This document shows, piece after piece, positions 1 to 7,446 of a stretch of 64,000 nt of DNA; within the stretch, counting starts at the first letter, position 1, and each line of letters starts with the position of its first letter. Origin of the DNA: Candidatus Planktophila vernalis. Its GTDB lineage: Bacteria > Actinomycetota > Actinomycetes > Nanopelagicales > Nanopelagicaceae. Under the pieces are notes generated by a model. That model worked only from the letters and a program-made list of their open reading frames with translations. It was not told where the DNA came from and made no database searches. A program made the position numbers and the translations under genes. The stretch is taken from assembly GCF_002288185.1 (NCBI RefSeq), contig NZ_CP016776.1, positions 248,001 to 312,000 of the forward strand, in the 5' to 3' direction.

Positions 1-665
1 ATCAAGACAACGCCACCTAGAAGAACTGATAGCTGAACGCGTGCAGCAACTGTTGTGCGGTCTTCTTGAACCTGCAGGCGGATTCCGCCATAGAGATAAT
101 GAACAACTGCTGCTGCAATAATTGCAAGAATTAATGTAGATATCGCCCAAGCGATTAATGTTTGGTAGAACGGCAATTTAAATGCAAAGAAAGAGATATC
201 CATATTGAACTGTGCATCTTTCACACCAAAACTAGTTGAGTTCTTAAACAACAACCATGATTCCCACATCGCTGATCCTGAAGTACCAGCAAAGTAGAAT
301 AGTCCCACAGCAAGTGCAAGAACAACCCAGCGCTTAATTGGTTCGATTTGTGCACGATAGCGCTCGAGATTATCTGCTTCGATGCTCAATGGAACATAAA
401 GTGGACGTCGCTTATAAGCGATGATGATGTTAAGCAAAATAATTGATGAAGTAAGCAATCCTGCGACTACAAAGAGAAAAATCTTGGTCGTTAGAACTGT
501 TGTCCAGACAGAAGTGAAATCAACTGATTTAAACCATAACCAATCAGCATAGAAACCACTGAGTGAGAGCAGAACTCCTGAGAGAACAACCAAAATTACG
601 ATTGTTAGCGTGAGGGGACTGCGGCGACCTTTGAAATTGAACTGTGGAGTTGCATTACTTGTCAT
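1..665 (-). CDS. UPF0182 family membrane protein, N-terminal part (runs off window)
   Basis: This is the N-terminal ~221 residues of a large integral membrane protein; the gene continues past base 1. Visible hydrophobic segments start near residue 20, followed by the family-like stretch ENLERYRAQIEPIKRW and further membrane helices. UPF0182 proteins are about 900-1000 residues in Actinobacteria and their function is unknown. I start at 665 because a TAGCGT -10 hexamer lies six bases upstream (leaderless pattern); an in-frame ATG at 671 would overlap that spacer. Its neighbours (Lon-like protease, DUF2342 protein) match the conserved order around Rv3193c-Rv3195 of mycobacteria, as I remember it. 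Confidence 0.85.
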   Translation of the reverse strand, partial: MTSNATPQFNFKGRRSPLTLTIVILVVLSGVLLSLSGFYADWLWFKSVDFTSVWTTVLTTKIFLFVVAGLLTSSIILLNIIIAYKRRPLYVPLSIEADNLERYRAQIEPIKRWVVLALAVGLFYFAGTSGSAMWESWLLFKNSTSFGVKDAQFNMDISFFAFKLPFYQTLIAWAISTLILAIIAAAVVHYLYGGIRLQVQEDRTTVAARVQLSVLLGGVVL

Positions 666-671
666 GGCCAT

Positions 672-677
672 ACGCTA
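672..677 (-). promoter_or_regulatory. Leaderless -10 element (TAGCGT) for the UPF0182 gene
   Basis: The minus strand reads TAGCGT, then six bases, then the ATG at 665, with no Shine-Dalgarno sequence. Transcription would begin at or next to the start codon. No convincing -35 is seen. Confidence 0.5.
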
Positions 678-709
678 GCGCAAGAGGGCGCAAGCTTCAT
701 TCTCACCCT

Positions 710-1447
710 TTATAGGGCGGCCATGGCCTCGGCCAGGGTGGCAACTGTCACAACCTTGATTCCAGGGGGAATATTTGCGATATCTCCACTGTTGCCAGCA
801 GGGGCTAGAAAGAGTGTGGCACCAGCTTTATGTGCTGCCAGAATTTTCTCGTTAATCCCACCAATGGGACCGACTTTTCCATCAGTTGTAATTGTTCCCG
901 TTCCTGCGATGTGGCGTCCTTGCAGTAAATCCTTCTGAGTTAACAATTCGATAACGCCAATTGCAAAGATCATGCCGCCACTTGGCCCACCGGTTTTCTT
1001 CACATCAAATGTGATGTTCTTTATCTGCAAATCATCGGCAGGAACGCCATATTCAGGGTGCAATCGCAAAAAGGAGAGTGCGGCGGTTTTAGCATTATCT
1101 TGTGAGTTAACCATGTCAGCTTTGGCTTTTTTGTCTTCACTCTTTTGGGTCGTGCCAGGTGGATATATTGCAGATCGAGGATAAACGGCCTCATCAGCTT
1201 TGATCCATGAATAAAGAATTTCTGGTCCGATTATCCAAGAGTTTGGATTAGTTACCCTGATTGACATTAAATCAATACGTCCATTTGCTGGATATGACTT
1301 TTGATCTTTAATAGTTATTAATTTTTCAAATATATTTTGTGCTTGACCTGGCAAAATAATGACATAAGGCAATGGGGCAATAAGTGCTAACGAGGCAAAG
1401 ATCGTAAGAATAATTAAGGCTATTCGAGGCAGTGGTGAAAAGCGCAC
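710..1447 (-). CDS. Lon-like (S16) serine protease, YlbL-type, lacking the PDZ domain
   Basis: Membrane-anchored peptidase of 245 residues. Residues 8-30 form one N-terminal membrane helix; the Lon-type proteolytic domain fills the C-terminal half. The catalytic serine is in GGPSGG (Ser156) and the lysine in GGINEK (Lys201), the normal Ser-Lys dyad spacing for S16. YlbL family members are usually about 340 residues with a PDZ domain inserted before the protease domain. Here that domain is missing, with only a short linker around residues 130-150. GTG start. It lies 18 bases downstream of the small membrane protein gene and is probably cotranscribed with it. The substrate is unknown. Confidence 0.85.
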   Translation of the reverse strand: MRFSPLPRIALIILTIFASLALIAPLPYVIILPGQAQNIFEKLITIKDQKSYPANGRIDLMSIRVTNPNSWIIGPEILYSWIKADEAVYPRSAIYPPGTTQKSEDKKAKADMVNSQDNAKTAALSFLRLHPEYGVPADDLQIKNITFDVKKTGGPSGGMIFAIGVIELLTQKDLLQGRHIAGTGTITTDGKVGPIGGINEKILAAHKAGATLFLAPAGNSGDIANIPPGIKVVTVATLAEAMAAL

Positions 1448-1465
1448 AGTCTGAAAGAGTTCTTT

Positions 1466-1774
1466 TTAGGATTTCTTCAGAAAAGGATTATCGTCAAAAG
1501 AATCATCAGCAGCATCTGGCTTAATGATTTGAGTTTTGCTATTTCCGCCAGCTGAACTTGGAGCTGTTGATGGTTGGACTGCATCTGCTGCAACATCACG
1601 GGCCTGTGAATCGCGCAGTGACTCTTGAAAGCGCTGAAACTGGCCAACAGAGCGCTGGGTTTCTTGCTGGAACTTTCCTTCAAACTTTGTAACCCATAAA
1701 ACATAGAGCAAGGCCCCACTCAGAGCTACAGCTGGGACTACCCACCAGATGAGTGCAAGAAAGGCGCTAGACAT
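1466..1774 (-). CDS. Small single-pass membrane protein
   Basis: 102-residue protein with an N-terminal hydrophobic helix (residues 5-27), then a charged, probably coiled segment (about 33-60) and a low-complexity Ser/Ala/Asp tail. I recognise no domain. It heads a minus-strand pair with the Lon-like protease, which suggests an envelope role or partnership with that protease (inference). The ATG start is supported by a leaderless -10 (TAGGCT) six bases upstream. Confidence 0.7.
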   Translation of the reverse strand: MSSAFLALIWWVVPAVALSGALLYVLWVTKFEGKFQQETQRSVGQFQRFQESLRDSQARDVAADAVQPSTAPSSAGGNSKTQIIKPDAADDSFDDNPFLKKS

Positions 1775-1780
1775 GGGGTC

Positions 1781-1786
1781 AGCCTA
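1781..1786 (-). promoter_or_regulatory. Leaderless -10 element (TAGGCT) for the small membrane protein
   Basis: Minus strand TAGGCT, six bases (GACCCC), then ATG at 1774. No Shine-Dalgarno sequence is present. Confidence 0.55.
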
Positions 1787-1903
1787 TCGTCAGAAGGCGG
1801 GTGGCGCTAAAGATGCCCATTTGTTTGCGCCCTCACAAATAACTCTGTGAGTTTGGGAAGAAATCAGATGGCTATCTGGTTACAGCACTGGGAGGATTTA
1901 CAC

Positions 1904-3220
1904 ATGTCGCCATTTGGTTTTACACCTGATAATTCAGATGACCCTGAAAAAAATAAGGATGGCGAGTCAGTTGATTTTGCAGCCATGATGGCGCAAATGC
2001 AACAACAGATCCAACAACAGTTTTCAGCCCTTGGAATGAGTGCACCAGGATTTTCTGCAACGACTGAGGCTCTTCCCAAAAACATTGTCCGAGATACTGC
2101 AAAGAAGTTTGTCACTGCAAAGGGCTCTGCCCCTATTGGCGCTAATGATGTGGCAAAGATTGAAGAAGCTTTTGCAATTGCCGAGCTATGGCTCAATGAA
2201 GCAACTTTCTTTTCTCAAACAACTGCAACCGGAAATCCTGCGATGGCCAGAACCGATTGGGTCGACACAACACTCAATGGCTGGCAGACATCTGTTGAGC
2301 CATTAGCAACGGGATTAGCTGCAGCGATTTCAGAGTTACTTAACAATGCCAATGGAGAGGCAGGCCAAAGCGAGGCTGAAAATGCCATGCAGATTCCCGT
2401 AGGGATGATTGCCACGCTGCTGCGCTCATTTATTGGCTCATTAATCGCAACACAGCTGGGCCAATCAATTGGTGGTTTAGCAGCGTCAGTTACTGGCACG
2501 CATGATGTGGGATTGCCATTAGTAGAGCCTGTTTATCCTGCACTTGTTCCACAAAATATTGATGAGTGGGGACAAGATCTCAACATTCCTATGGATGAAG
2601 TTCGCATCTTTCATGCTCTTCGTGAAAGCGCCGTTGCGCGGTTATTTGCTCATAACCCTTGGTTGATTTCTTATATTCGCACAGCAATTTCAGATTATGG
2701 AAAAGGAATTCGCATAGATATCGATGCTATTCAGCGCCAAGCACAAGAAGTCTTTGATAACGCATCTGAAGAAGGTAAAGAGTTTGATCCAACTAATCCT
2801 GAGAGTTTTAACATTGCACTTAATGAAGGAATTTTCACACCGGAGGAAACTCCAGCTCAACGCGCAGCGCTAACTAAATTAGAAACTGTTCTTGCTCTCA
2901 TCGATGGCTGGAGTGAAGACGTTGTCACACTTGCTGCAGGAGAGCGACTTCCTAATCTTGTTGCTTTGCAAGAAACTTTGCGCCGCCGCAGAGCAACTTC
3001 AGCTCCTGCTCAACAGTTATTTGCAACGATGTTTGGTTTACAGGTCTCGCCAAAGCTGGCTCGAGAGGCTGCAACGTTTTGGAAAGCAGTGCGTGAGGTC
3101 AAAGATCTAGAAGGTAGAGATCGTATTTGGAGTGGAATCCTGCCAACTTCAGATGATCTATTAACGCCGCAAAGTTACTTAGTCAGTGTTGAAATTCCTG
3201 ATGATTTATCGGGCCTATAA
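1904..3220 (+). CDS. DUF2342 (zincin-like) family protein, metal motif degenerate
   Basis: 438-residue protein of the actinobacterial DUF2342/zinc-dependent-metalloprotease-like family, recognisable by the central HALRESAVARLFAHNPWL stretch, the LETVLALIDGWSEDVV segment and RRRRATSAPAQQLFATMFGL near the C terminus. The N terminus is Met/Gln-rich (QMQQQIQQQ). The residue pattern where an HExxH zinc site would lie reads RESAV, so catalysis is doubtful. I chose ATG 1904 because GGAGG (1891-1895) sits eight bases upstream; the upstream GTG at 1847 has no such signal. It is divergent from the small membrane protein and the protease, the same neighbourhood as in mycobacteria. Confidence 0.8.
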   Translation: MSPFGFTPDNSDDPEKNKDGESVDFAAMMAQMQQQIQQQFSALGMSAPGFSATTEALPKNIVRDTAKKFVTAKGSAPIGANDVAKIEEAFAIAELWLNEATFFSQTTATGNPAMARTDWVDTTLNGWQTSVEPLATGLAAAISELLNNANGEAGQSEAENAMQIPVGMIATLLRSFIGSLIATQLGQSIGGLAASVTGTHDVGLPLVEPVYPALVPQNIDEWGQDLNIPMDEVRIFHALRESAVARLFAHNPWLISYIRTAISDYGKGIRIDIDAIQRQAQEVFDNASEEGKEFDPTNPESFNIALNEGIFTPEETPAQRAALTKLETVLALIDGWSEDVVTLAAGERLPNLVALQETLRRRRATSAPAQQLFATMFGLQVSPKLAREAATFWKAVREVKDLEGRDRIWSGILPTSDDLLTPQSYLVSVEIPDDLSGL

Positions 3221-3238
3221 AAGCCACAGATAGAAAAG

Positions 3239-3311
3239 CGAACTCCCCGGCCGCTCATTCTGTATCAGCCTTCCCCTTGCTGATATAGAACAGTTATCCG
3301 AGGAGTTCGTA
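3239..3311. other. Long nested hairpin between two plus-strand genes
   Basis: An outer 12-base arm (3240-3251, CGAACTCCCCGG) pairs with 3299-3310 (CCGAGGAGTTCG) with one mismatch. Inside it a second 12-base arm, TTCTGTATCAGC, pairs with GCTGATATAGAA with one G-U pair, closing a nine-base pyrimidine loop (CTTCCCCTT). No T run follows on the plus strand. On the minus strand CTTTTC follows, so a minus-strand terminator is possible but has no gene to serve. It may be a small structured RNA or an untranslated element; the function is unknown. Confidence 0.6.
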
Positions 3312-3468
3312 GTCGTAACGTAAATGTATTTGGCCCGAGAATCAACTGAGAACGCCTTTGACACAACCTGTTTTTCTCGTGTAATGGAGATTTATTTTTC
3401 CTGGCAATTCTAAAAATCTCTCAACACGTGGTTGAGGTTTCCAATCCATTTCTGGGTTGGGAGATACC

Positions 3469-4071
3469 GTGCTCTCTATGGATACCCCAGCATTCGAAGA
3501 GCTAGGAAGTGAGAACACACTTCCTGGAATCAACGAAGGCGAGATCATTGTTATTAGATCCACCCGGCGAAAGAAAAACATCTCTGCCTATCGCCAAGGT
3601 GGACGAATTGTGGTCTCTATCCCGGCCAGAATGAGTAAAGCCGATGAACGGGCGATGGTTCCAGAGATGGTGGCCAAGATTCGGGCCCAAGAAGCGGCCA
3701 TTACGATGAGTGAAGAGGCTTTAGCCTCACGGATAGACGAGCTTTTGACCCAACTGGTCCCAGAAATCTCTCTGCGGCCAGCATCGGTGGTGTGGCGAGG
3801 CATGCGCGAGCGCTGGGGCTCGTGCACGGGGGTGGATCGAAGCATCCGCATCTCTGATCGACTCAAAGGCGCTCCCGACTACGCCCTGGACTATGTCCTC
3901 TTTCATGAAGCTATCCATCTTGAGTATTTTGATCATGGGGCAGAGTTCAAGGAGTTATTGGCTAGATTCCCAAAGGCCGAGATCGCCAGCGCCTATCTAG
4001 ATGGATATGAGGCAGCTGAAACTGCGCTCGCAGCCCCTGAGGCGCTCAAAAAGCTCCTGGCTAAGGGGTGA
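3469..4071 (+). CDS. YgjP-like (DUF45/M48-type) zinc metallopeptidase
   Basis: About 200-residue predicted metalloprotease. The motif FHEAIHLEYFDHGAEF contains HExxH with a further His at the expected distance. The upstream RWGSC segment is also typical of YgjP/SprT-like proteins. I take GTG 3469 as start because GGGAG (3459-3463) lies five bases upstream; ATG 3478 is the alternative. It is followed by DUF5679 and the ThiF-like gene, a grouping I recall from other Actinobacteria. The cellular substrate is not known. Confidence 0.82.
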   Translation: MLSMDTPAFEELGSENTLPGINEGEIIVIRSTRRKKNISAYRQGGRIVVSIPARMSKADERAMVPEMVAKIRAQEAAITMSEEALASRIDELLTQLVPEISLRPASVVWRGMRERWGSCTGVDRSIRISDRLKGAPDYALDYVLFHEAIHLEYFDHGAEFKELLARFPKAEIASAYLDGYEAAETALAAPEALKKLLAKG

Positions 4072-4140
4072 AAAAACTCCTCCACAAACGCGCCTACTTA
4101 GGCTCAATTGAGCGTGTCGAGGGGTATCGTCTCACTTAAC

Positions 4141-4190
4141 AGAACGCTCGCCCCGCACGGGGAGCAACCCCCTAGGGATTGCAAGCGTCG
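4141..4190 (+). promoter_or_regulatory. Structured leader upstream of the DUF5679 gene
   Basis: A closing stem (ACGCT 4144-4148 with AGCGT 4184-4188) encloses a GC-rich hairpin, CCCCG-CA-CGGGG (4151-4162), and a second C/G-rich segment (CCCCCTAGGG). The Shine-Dalgarno GGAGGA starts six bases after the stem. This could be a cis-acting translational or attenuation element; no known class is assigned. Confidence 0.4.
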
Positions 4191-4206
4191 GACGGAGGAC
4201 AAGAAA

Positions 4207-4371
4207 ATGACAGTAGAGACATACAAAGGTGACGCTTACTGCGTTAAGTGCAAAGAGAAGCGTGATTTCGAGGGAACCGTAAAGGTCTCTGACTCTGGTC
4301 GTCGCATGGCACAGGGCATCTGCCCAGTGTGTGGCACCAAGGTCAATCGCATCCTTGGCAAAGCACAGTAA
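4207..4371 (+). CDS. DUF5679 small zinc-ribbon protein
   Basis: 54-residue protein with CVKC near the N terminus and CPVC near the C terminus, a four-cysteine zinc-ribbon pattern, ending in a basic tail. The strong GGAGGAC at 4194-4200 fixes ATG 4207; a longer upstream reading (from 4108) would run through the structured leader. The family is small, actinobacterial and uncharacterised. It is a one-gene unit: structured leader before, terminator after. Confidence 0.85.
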   Translation: MTVETYKGDAYCVKCKEKRDFEGTVKVSDSGRRMAQGICPVCGTKVNRILGKAQ

Positions 4372-4410
4372 TTAAATTTCGCTCACACGTTGTGAGCGTC
4401 TAGCGTTAAA

Positions 4411-4450
4411 AGAGACCCCCATCGTCCTTGGTGATTGTGGGGGTTTCTTC
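4411..4450 (+). terminator. Rho-independent terminator after DUF5679
   Basis: ACCCCCA pairs with TGGGGGT around a loop, followed by TTCTTC. A smaller CTCACA/TGTGAG hairpin (about 4382-4396) precedes it. Confidence 0.75.
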
Positions 4451-4570
4451 ATGCCGTCACAGTGATTCAACTAGTAATGATTCATCTCACAGAGTAATTA
4501 TTTATGGGGATGCTCCACAGGTTTTGAAAATGTGAAAACGCAAACCCTTGGCGATAGCAACTCTTGCCTT

Positions 4571-5731
4571 ATGACCACATCAACCACCGCAGCCCCAATT
4601 TTCCCCCGCTTAAAAAACGGGGTCTTTATCAGCACAATGAGTTCAACACAGGAAAGCTCTATCACCATGGCTACCTCATCTCATGGAGTTGCCATAAACC
4701 ACTCCGGAGCTAGATCAATTATTGAACAGTTCACCGGAATTCTTAACTGTGATGAAATCTCTCAAAAACTTGGTATTTCGATTACGACAATCCAATCCAT
4801 TATTGATCAATTATTAGCAGCAAACTTTCTTGATACACAGAGAAAAACAATAAAGCTCAATAATAGATTTCAATCAACAATTCAATCCCGAGCAGCTCAC
4901 ACACAAGACCAAAGCAATGATGCCGCCTTTAGTCAATTACAAAAACGTCTTGCACCAGAGTTAAGCCAAGCAACATGGCTTCAAGGTGTCAGAGATGGTG
5001 GCGTGGATGTCATGACTGCGCGTCAGAACTTTGGAGTTGAGATTATCGGCAACTCACGAACAGCAACTTTACTTTTCTCAATTCTTTTAGCAAGTGGTGT
5101 GACAAACACACGAATTTCTCTCTCTGCTTCATACAAGCATCCAACCGTGGTGGATAGTGATTTAGGCTCAGGATCATTGCGAACAACGGACTTAGGGCTT
5201 AACTACAAAAATCGGATTGAAGAACTTGCCCGCGAATGGTCACTCTTTCCTGTGGCATCAAGTTTTGCTCTTGCTCAACGAGGAGCACCAAAACCAGTTC
5301 TTCCAGAAAAGAACTTACGCATCATTTGTGGAAGCTTTGATTCACAGTATGTAGAGCACCTTTTACGCGATGGTCACGATCACTTCTTTGTTGGCAGAGC
5401 CCCTGGCCATGTTGCAACTGTTGGGCCCTTTGTTCAACCTGGCAGCACTCCATGCCGACGCTGTCTCTCACTCATCGAAGCCGATCGCATAGGTGTTGCT
5501 GAACTTTCGATTCCACTTGGCACAAGTGATGAGCTTCCTATTGCAGTTGCCCACCAAGTTGCAGCGTTAGCAGCTCACGCAGCTCTGAAATTTATAGATA
5601 CAGGCAAAAGTGAACTCCAAGCTGCCCAGCTGATTGTGGACTTTCTAGATGCTCTCAATCCCCAGTTACAGCACTTTCCGCAACATCCAGAGTGTGAATG
5701 TTTGTGGACAAGTCCAGACGTACTTATCTAG
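4571..5731 (+). CDS. ThiF/E1-like protein related to TOMM cyclodehydratase partner proteins
   Basis: 386-residue protein. An N-terminal winged-helix-like region is followed by a Rossmann-type segment (VEIIGNSRTATLLFSILLASG), an SDLGSGSLRTTDLG motif, and a C-terminal zinc site formed by CRRC and the CEC of HPECEC. This is the layout of E1-like proteins that bind leader peptides in thiazole/oxazole (TOMM) pathways. No YcaO gene and no precursor peptide are seen nearby, so a role in natural-product synthesis is not supported; homologues occur as housekeeping-like single genes in Actinobacteria. The start is uncertain: ATG 4571 or GTG 4532, neither with a clear ribosome site. Confidence 0.7.
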   Translation: MTTSTTAAPIFPRLKNGVFISTMSSTQESSITMATSSHGVAINHSGARSIIEQFTGILNCDEISQKLGISITTIQSIIDQLLAANFLDTQRKTIKLNNRFQSTIQSRAAHTQDQSNDAAFSQLQKRLAPELSQATWLQGVRDGGVDVMTARQNFGVEIIGNSRTATLLFSILLASGVTNTRISLSASYKHPTVVDSDLGSGSLRTTDLGLNYKNRIEELAREWSLFPVASSFALAQRGAPKPVLPEKNLRIICGSFDSQYVEHLLRDGHDHFFVGRAPGHVATVGPFVQPGSTPCRRCLSLIEADRIGVAELSIPLGTSDELPIAVAHQVAALAAHAALKFIDTGKSELQAAQLIVDFLDALNPQLQHFPQHPECECLWTSPDVLI

Positions 5732-5842
5732 TCAGTTGCAGTTGTGCACAGCCAAAATAGATAGAAATTTTAGAAATCAACGTTAGAACAATAGTGAGCT
5801 TCACTTGAATTTCACACACTACTCAGCGGAAAAGAGAAACAG

Positions 5843-6076
5843 ATGAATACAGTAATGAAATCAATGGTTGATGCAGAGCTAGTTCTGCGCGAATACCTTA
5901 TTAAGAGCCATAAGAACTTCTATACACGGTTAAAAGATGAAAAAGGAGATGTTCCTGGATGGGTGTTAGTCGTCCTAATGACCACTGGGCTGGTCACTGC
6001 AATCTGGACTATTGCTGCACCACGCTTAACAGCGATTCTAAAAAACTCACTTGATGCCATGAATGGGATTCGATAA
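5843..6076 (+). CDS. Flp/Tad pilin-like small membrane protein
   Basis: 77-residue protein with a charged N terminus ending in KDEKG, then a hydrophobic helix (WVLVVLMTTGLVTAIWTIAA) and a short amphipathic tail. This is the architecture of a type IVc (Flp/DUF4244-like) pilin, whose leader is cleaved after the glycine by a prepilin peptidase. The usual Glu five residues after cleavage is absent. It leads a tight four-gene cluster of TadE/TadG-like proteins. ATG follows an AG-rich stretch. Confidence 0.65.
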   Translation: MNTVMKSMVDAELVLREYLIKSHKNFYTRLKDEKGDVPGWVLVVLMTTGLVTAIWTIAAPRLTAILKNSLDAMNGIR

Positions 6077-6078
6077 CA

Positions 6079-6456
6079 GTGAATGCACGAGCTATCCATC
6101 AAAACTTCCTGAGTAAACTTCGACAGGATCGTGGCAATGTTGAAAGCTCACTTGTTCTCATTCCTCTTATCTTTCTCTTTCTCATTGCAGTTGAACTCGT
6201 AGTTGCAACTAATCTTCGCAACAGCGATTTTTCTTTGGCTCAAAGTGATGCCTCAAGAAGAGCAATCAGTGGAGTGCTCACTAGTTCAGATCAGGTCATT
6301 GAATTGAACTCTCCTGATTCATTTACCCATATGAAGCTTTTAATTACTCGCAGGCGGCATTCATTACCTCAGTTAGTTCCGGGTTTAGTTGCACTCCTTG
6401 GCGGCAATGCAGTTGTTGACGTTAATGGAGCGGCGGTAATGGAAAACCTCAATTGA
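6079..6456 (+). CDS. TadE-like pseudopilin
   Basis: 125 residues, GTG start two bases after the preceding stop. KLRQDRG precedes a hydrophobic helix (SSLVLIPLIFLFLIAVELVV), as in class III signal peptides, then a ~75-residue extracellular part. It overlaps the next gene by four bases, so the cluster is translationally coupled. Confidence 0.6.
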   Translation: MNARAIHQNFLSKLRQDRGNVESSLVLIPLIFLFLIAVELVVATNLRNSDFSLAQSDASRRAISGVLTSSDQVIELNSPDSFTHMKLLITRRRHSLPQLVPGLVALLGGNAVVDVNGAAVMENLN

Positions 6457-6857
6457 TTTCAAAATTACGGGATGAAAGCGGAAGCGCCATTGTTGAGTTT
6501 GTTGCACTGGCTATTCCACTTTTTATTCCAATATTCATTTATCTCAATAGCTTTGCCTCCGTGAGCGCAAACGAAGCCATTGTTCGGGTGATGGCACGGG
6601 AGGGCGTTCGTGCATATGCTGCAAGTGATAGCGATCATTCTGGCCGTGTGGTTTCTGAACAAGCAATCCTTCTGATTGCACAAAATTTGGGTCTTACATC
6701 AAAGGAAATCAACACAATAGATGTGAATTACGAATGCTCACGATTGCCTTGTTTATCAGCTAATAGTCGGATTCGATTAACTATTTCTTATATTGACTCC
6801 AAATCACACCGCACCATTGAGGCCTCTGCACAAGAAAACATCAGTCCATGGAAGTGA
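6453..6857 (+). CDS. TadE-family pseudopilin
   Basis: 134 residues, with a TTG start overlapping the previous stop (TTGA). It shows the most canonical TadE N terminus of the cluster: KLRDESG, then SAIVEF, which places Glu at position +5 after the predicted cleavage glycine, then a hydrophobic helix. A pair of cysteines (CSRLPC) in the exposed part could form a disulfide. It is likely a minor pilin of a Tad-type fibre. Confidence 0.7.
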   Translation: MISKLRDESGSAIVEFVALAIPLFIPIFIYLNSFASVSANEAIVRVMAREGVRAYAASDSDHSGRVVSEQAILLIAQNLGLTSKEINTIDVNYECSRLPCLSANSRIRLTISYIDSKSHRTIEASAQENISPWK

Positions 6858-7393
6858 AATGGCTATCAAAGTTAAGAGATGAGCGAGGTTCGTTAAGTAT
6901 TGTGATTATTGGATTATTCGTTATAACAGTTGCAAGCTTGATGATAATGACCGATGTTGCAACTGTGATGGTTGCAAAGCGCTCTCTCACCCAAGCCACA
7001 GAAGCGGCTGCTATGCGCGGGGTTCACACATTAGATCGTGCTTCGTATTACACAGGTAAAGGCACAATGGCAACAACTCCTCTCGCGCTCATTAACAAGC
7101 GTGAGCATCCCGCAATTCCAATTGACTGCAATCAAGCGGTTATCGATGTGATGTTGGAACTTCACAATTGGAGCACGGATGATTCTTCAATGAAGCGGCA
7201 AGAACTACAGGGGATTGTGTTGACAGATTTCGAATGTGATGGAACTTCAGTTGAGATATCTACCTATGCCACTGTGAAATTTCCATTCACCGTGCCATTT
7301 ACTTCCCAAAGCTCAGCTAGTTTGTCTGCCAATGCCGCTAGTACAAATCAAGTGCAAGAGGGGTTCTATATATTTGGAGTCCGCCTACATTGA
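6848..7393 (+). CDS. TadG-like pilus assembly protein
   Basis: 181 residues. KLRDERG is followed by a hydrophobic helix (SIVIIGLFVITVASLMIMTDVATV) and AKRSLTQATEAAAMRGVH, typical of TadG-like N-terminal regions. The rest is exposed, with two cysteines (IDCN, FECD). The start overlaps the preceding gene by ten bases. No tadA, tadB, tadC or prepilin peptidase gene lies in this window, so the secretion motor must be elsewhere if this cluster is active. Confidence 0.65.
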   Translation: MEVKWLSKLRDERGSLSIVIIGLFVITVASLMIMTDVATVMVAKRSLTQATEAAAMRGVHTLDRASYYTGKGTMATTPLALINKREHPAIPIDCNQAVIDVMLELHNWSTDDSSMKRQELQGIVLTDFECDGTSVEISTYATVKFPFTVPFTSQSSASLSANAASTNQVQEGFYIFGVRLH

Positions 7394-7434
7394 CCACCAT
7401 TGCGGCACCGGTTATTCACTAACTCGCTCTCCGC

Positions 7435-7440
7435 TATCCT
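7435..7440 (+). promoter_or_regulatory. Leaderless -10 element (TATCCT) for prfB
   Basis: TATCCT, six bases (TGCACT), then ATG 7447; there is no ribosome-binding site. Confidence 0.6.
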
Positions 7441-7446
7441 TGCACT

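Noticed and set aside
3239-3311. 6C RNA motif
   Set aside because: 6C RNAs have two hairpins with loops of six or more C residues; here one loop has four C residues and the stems are nested.
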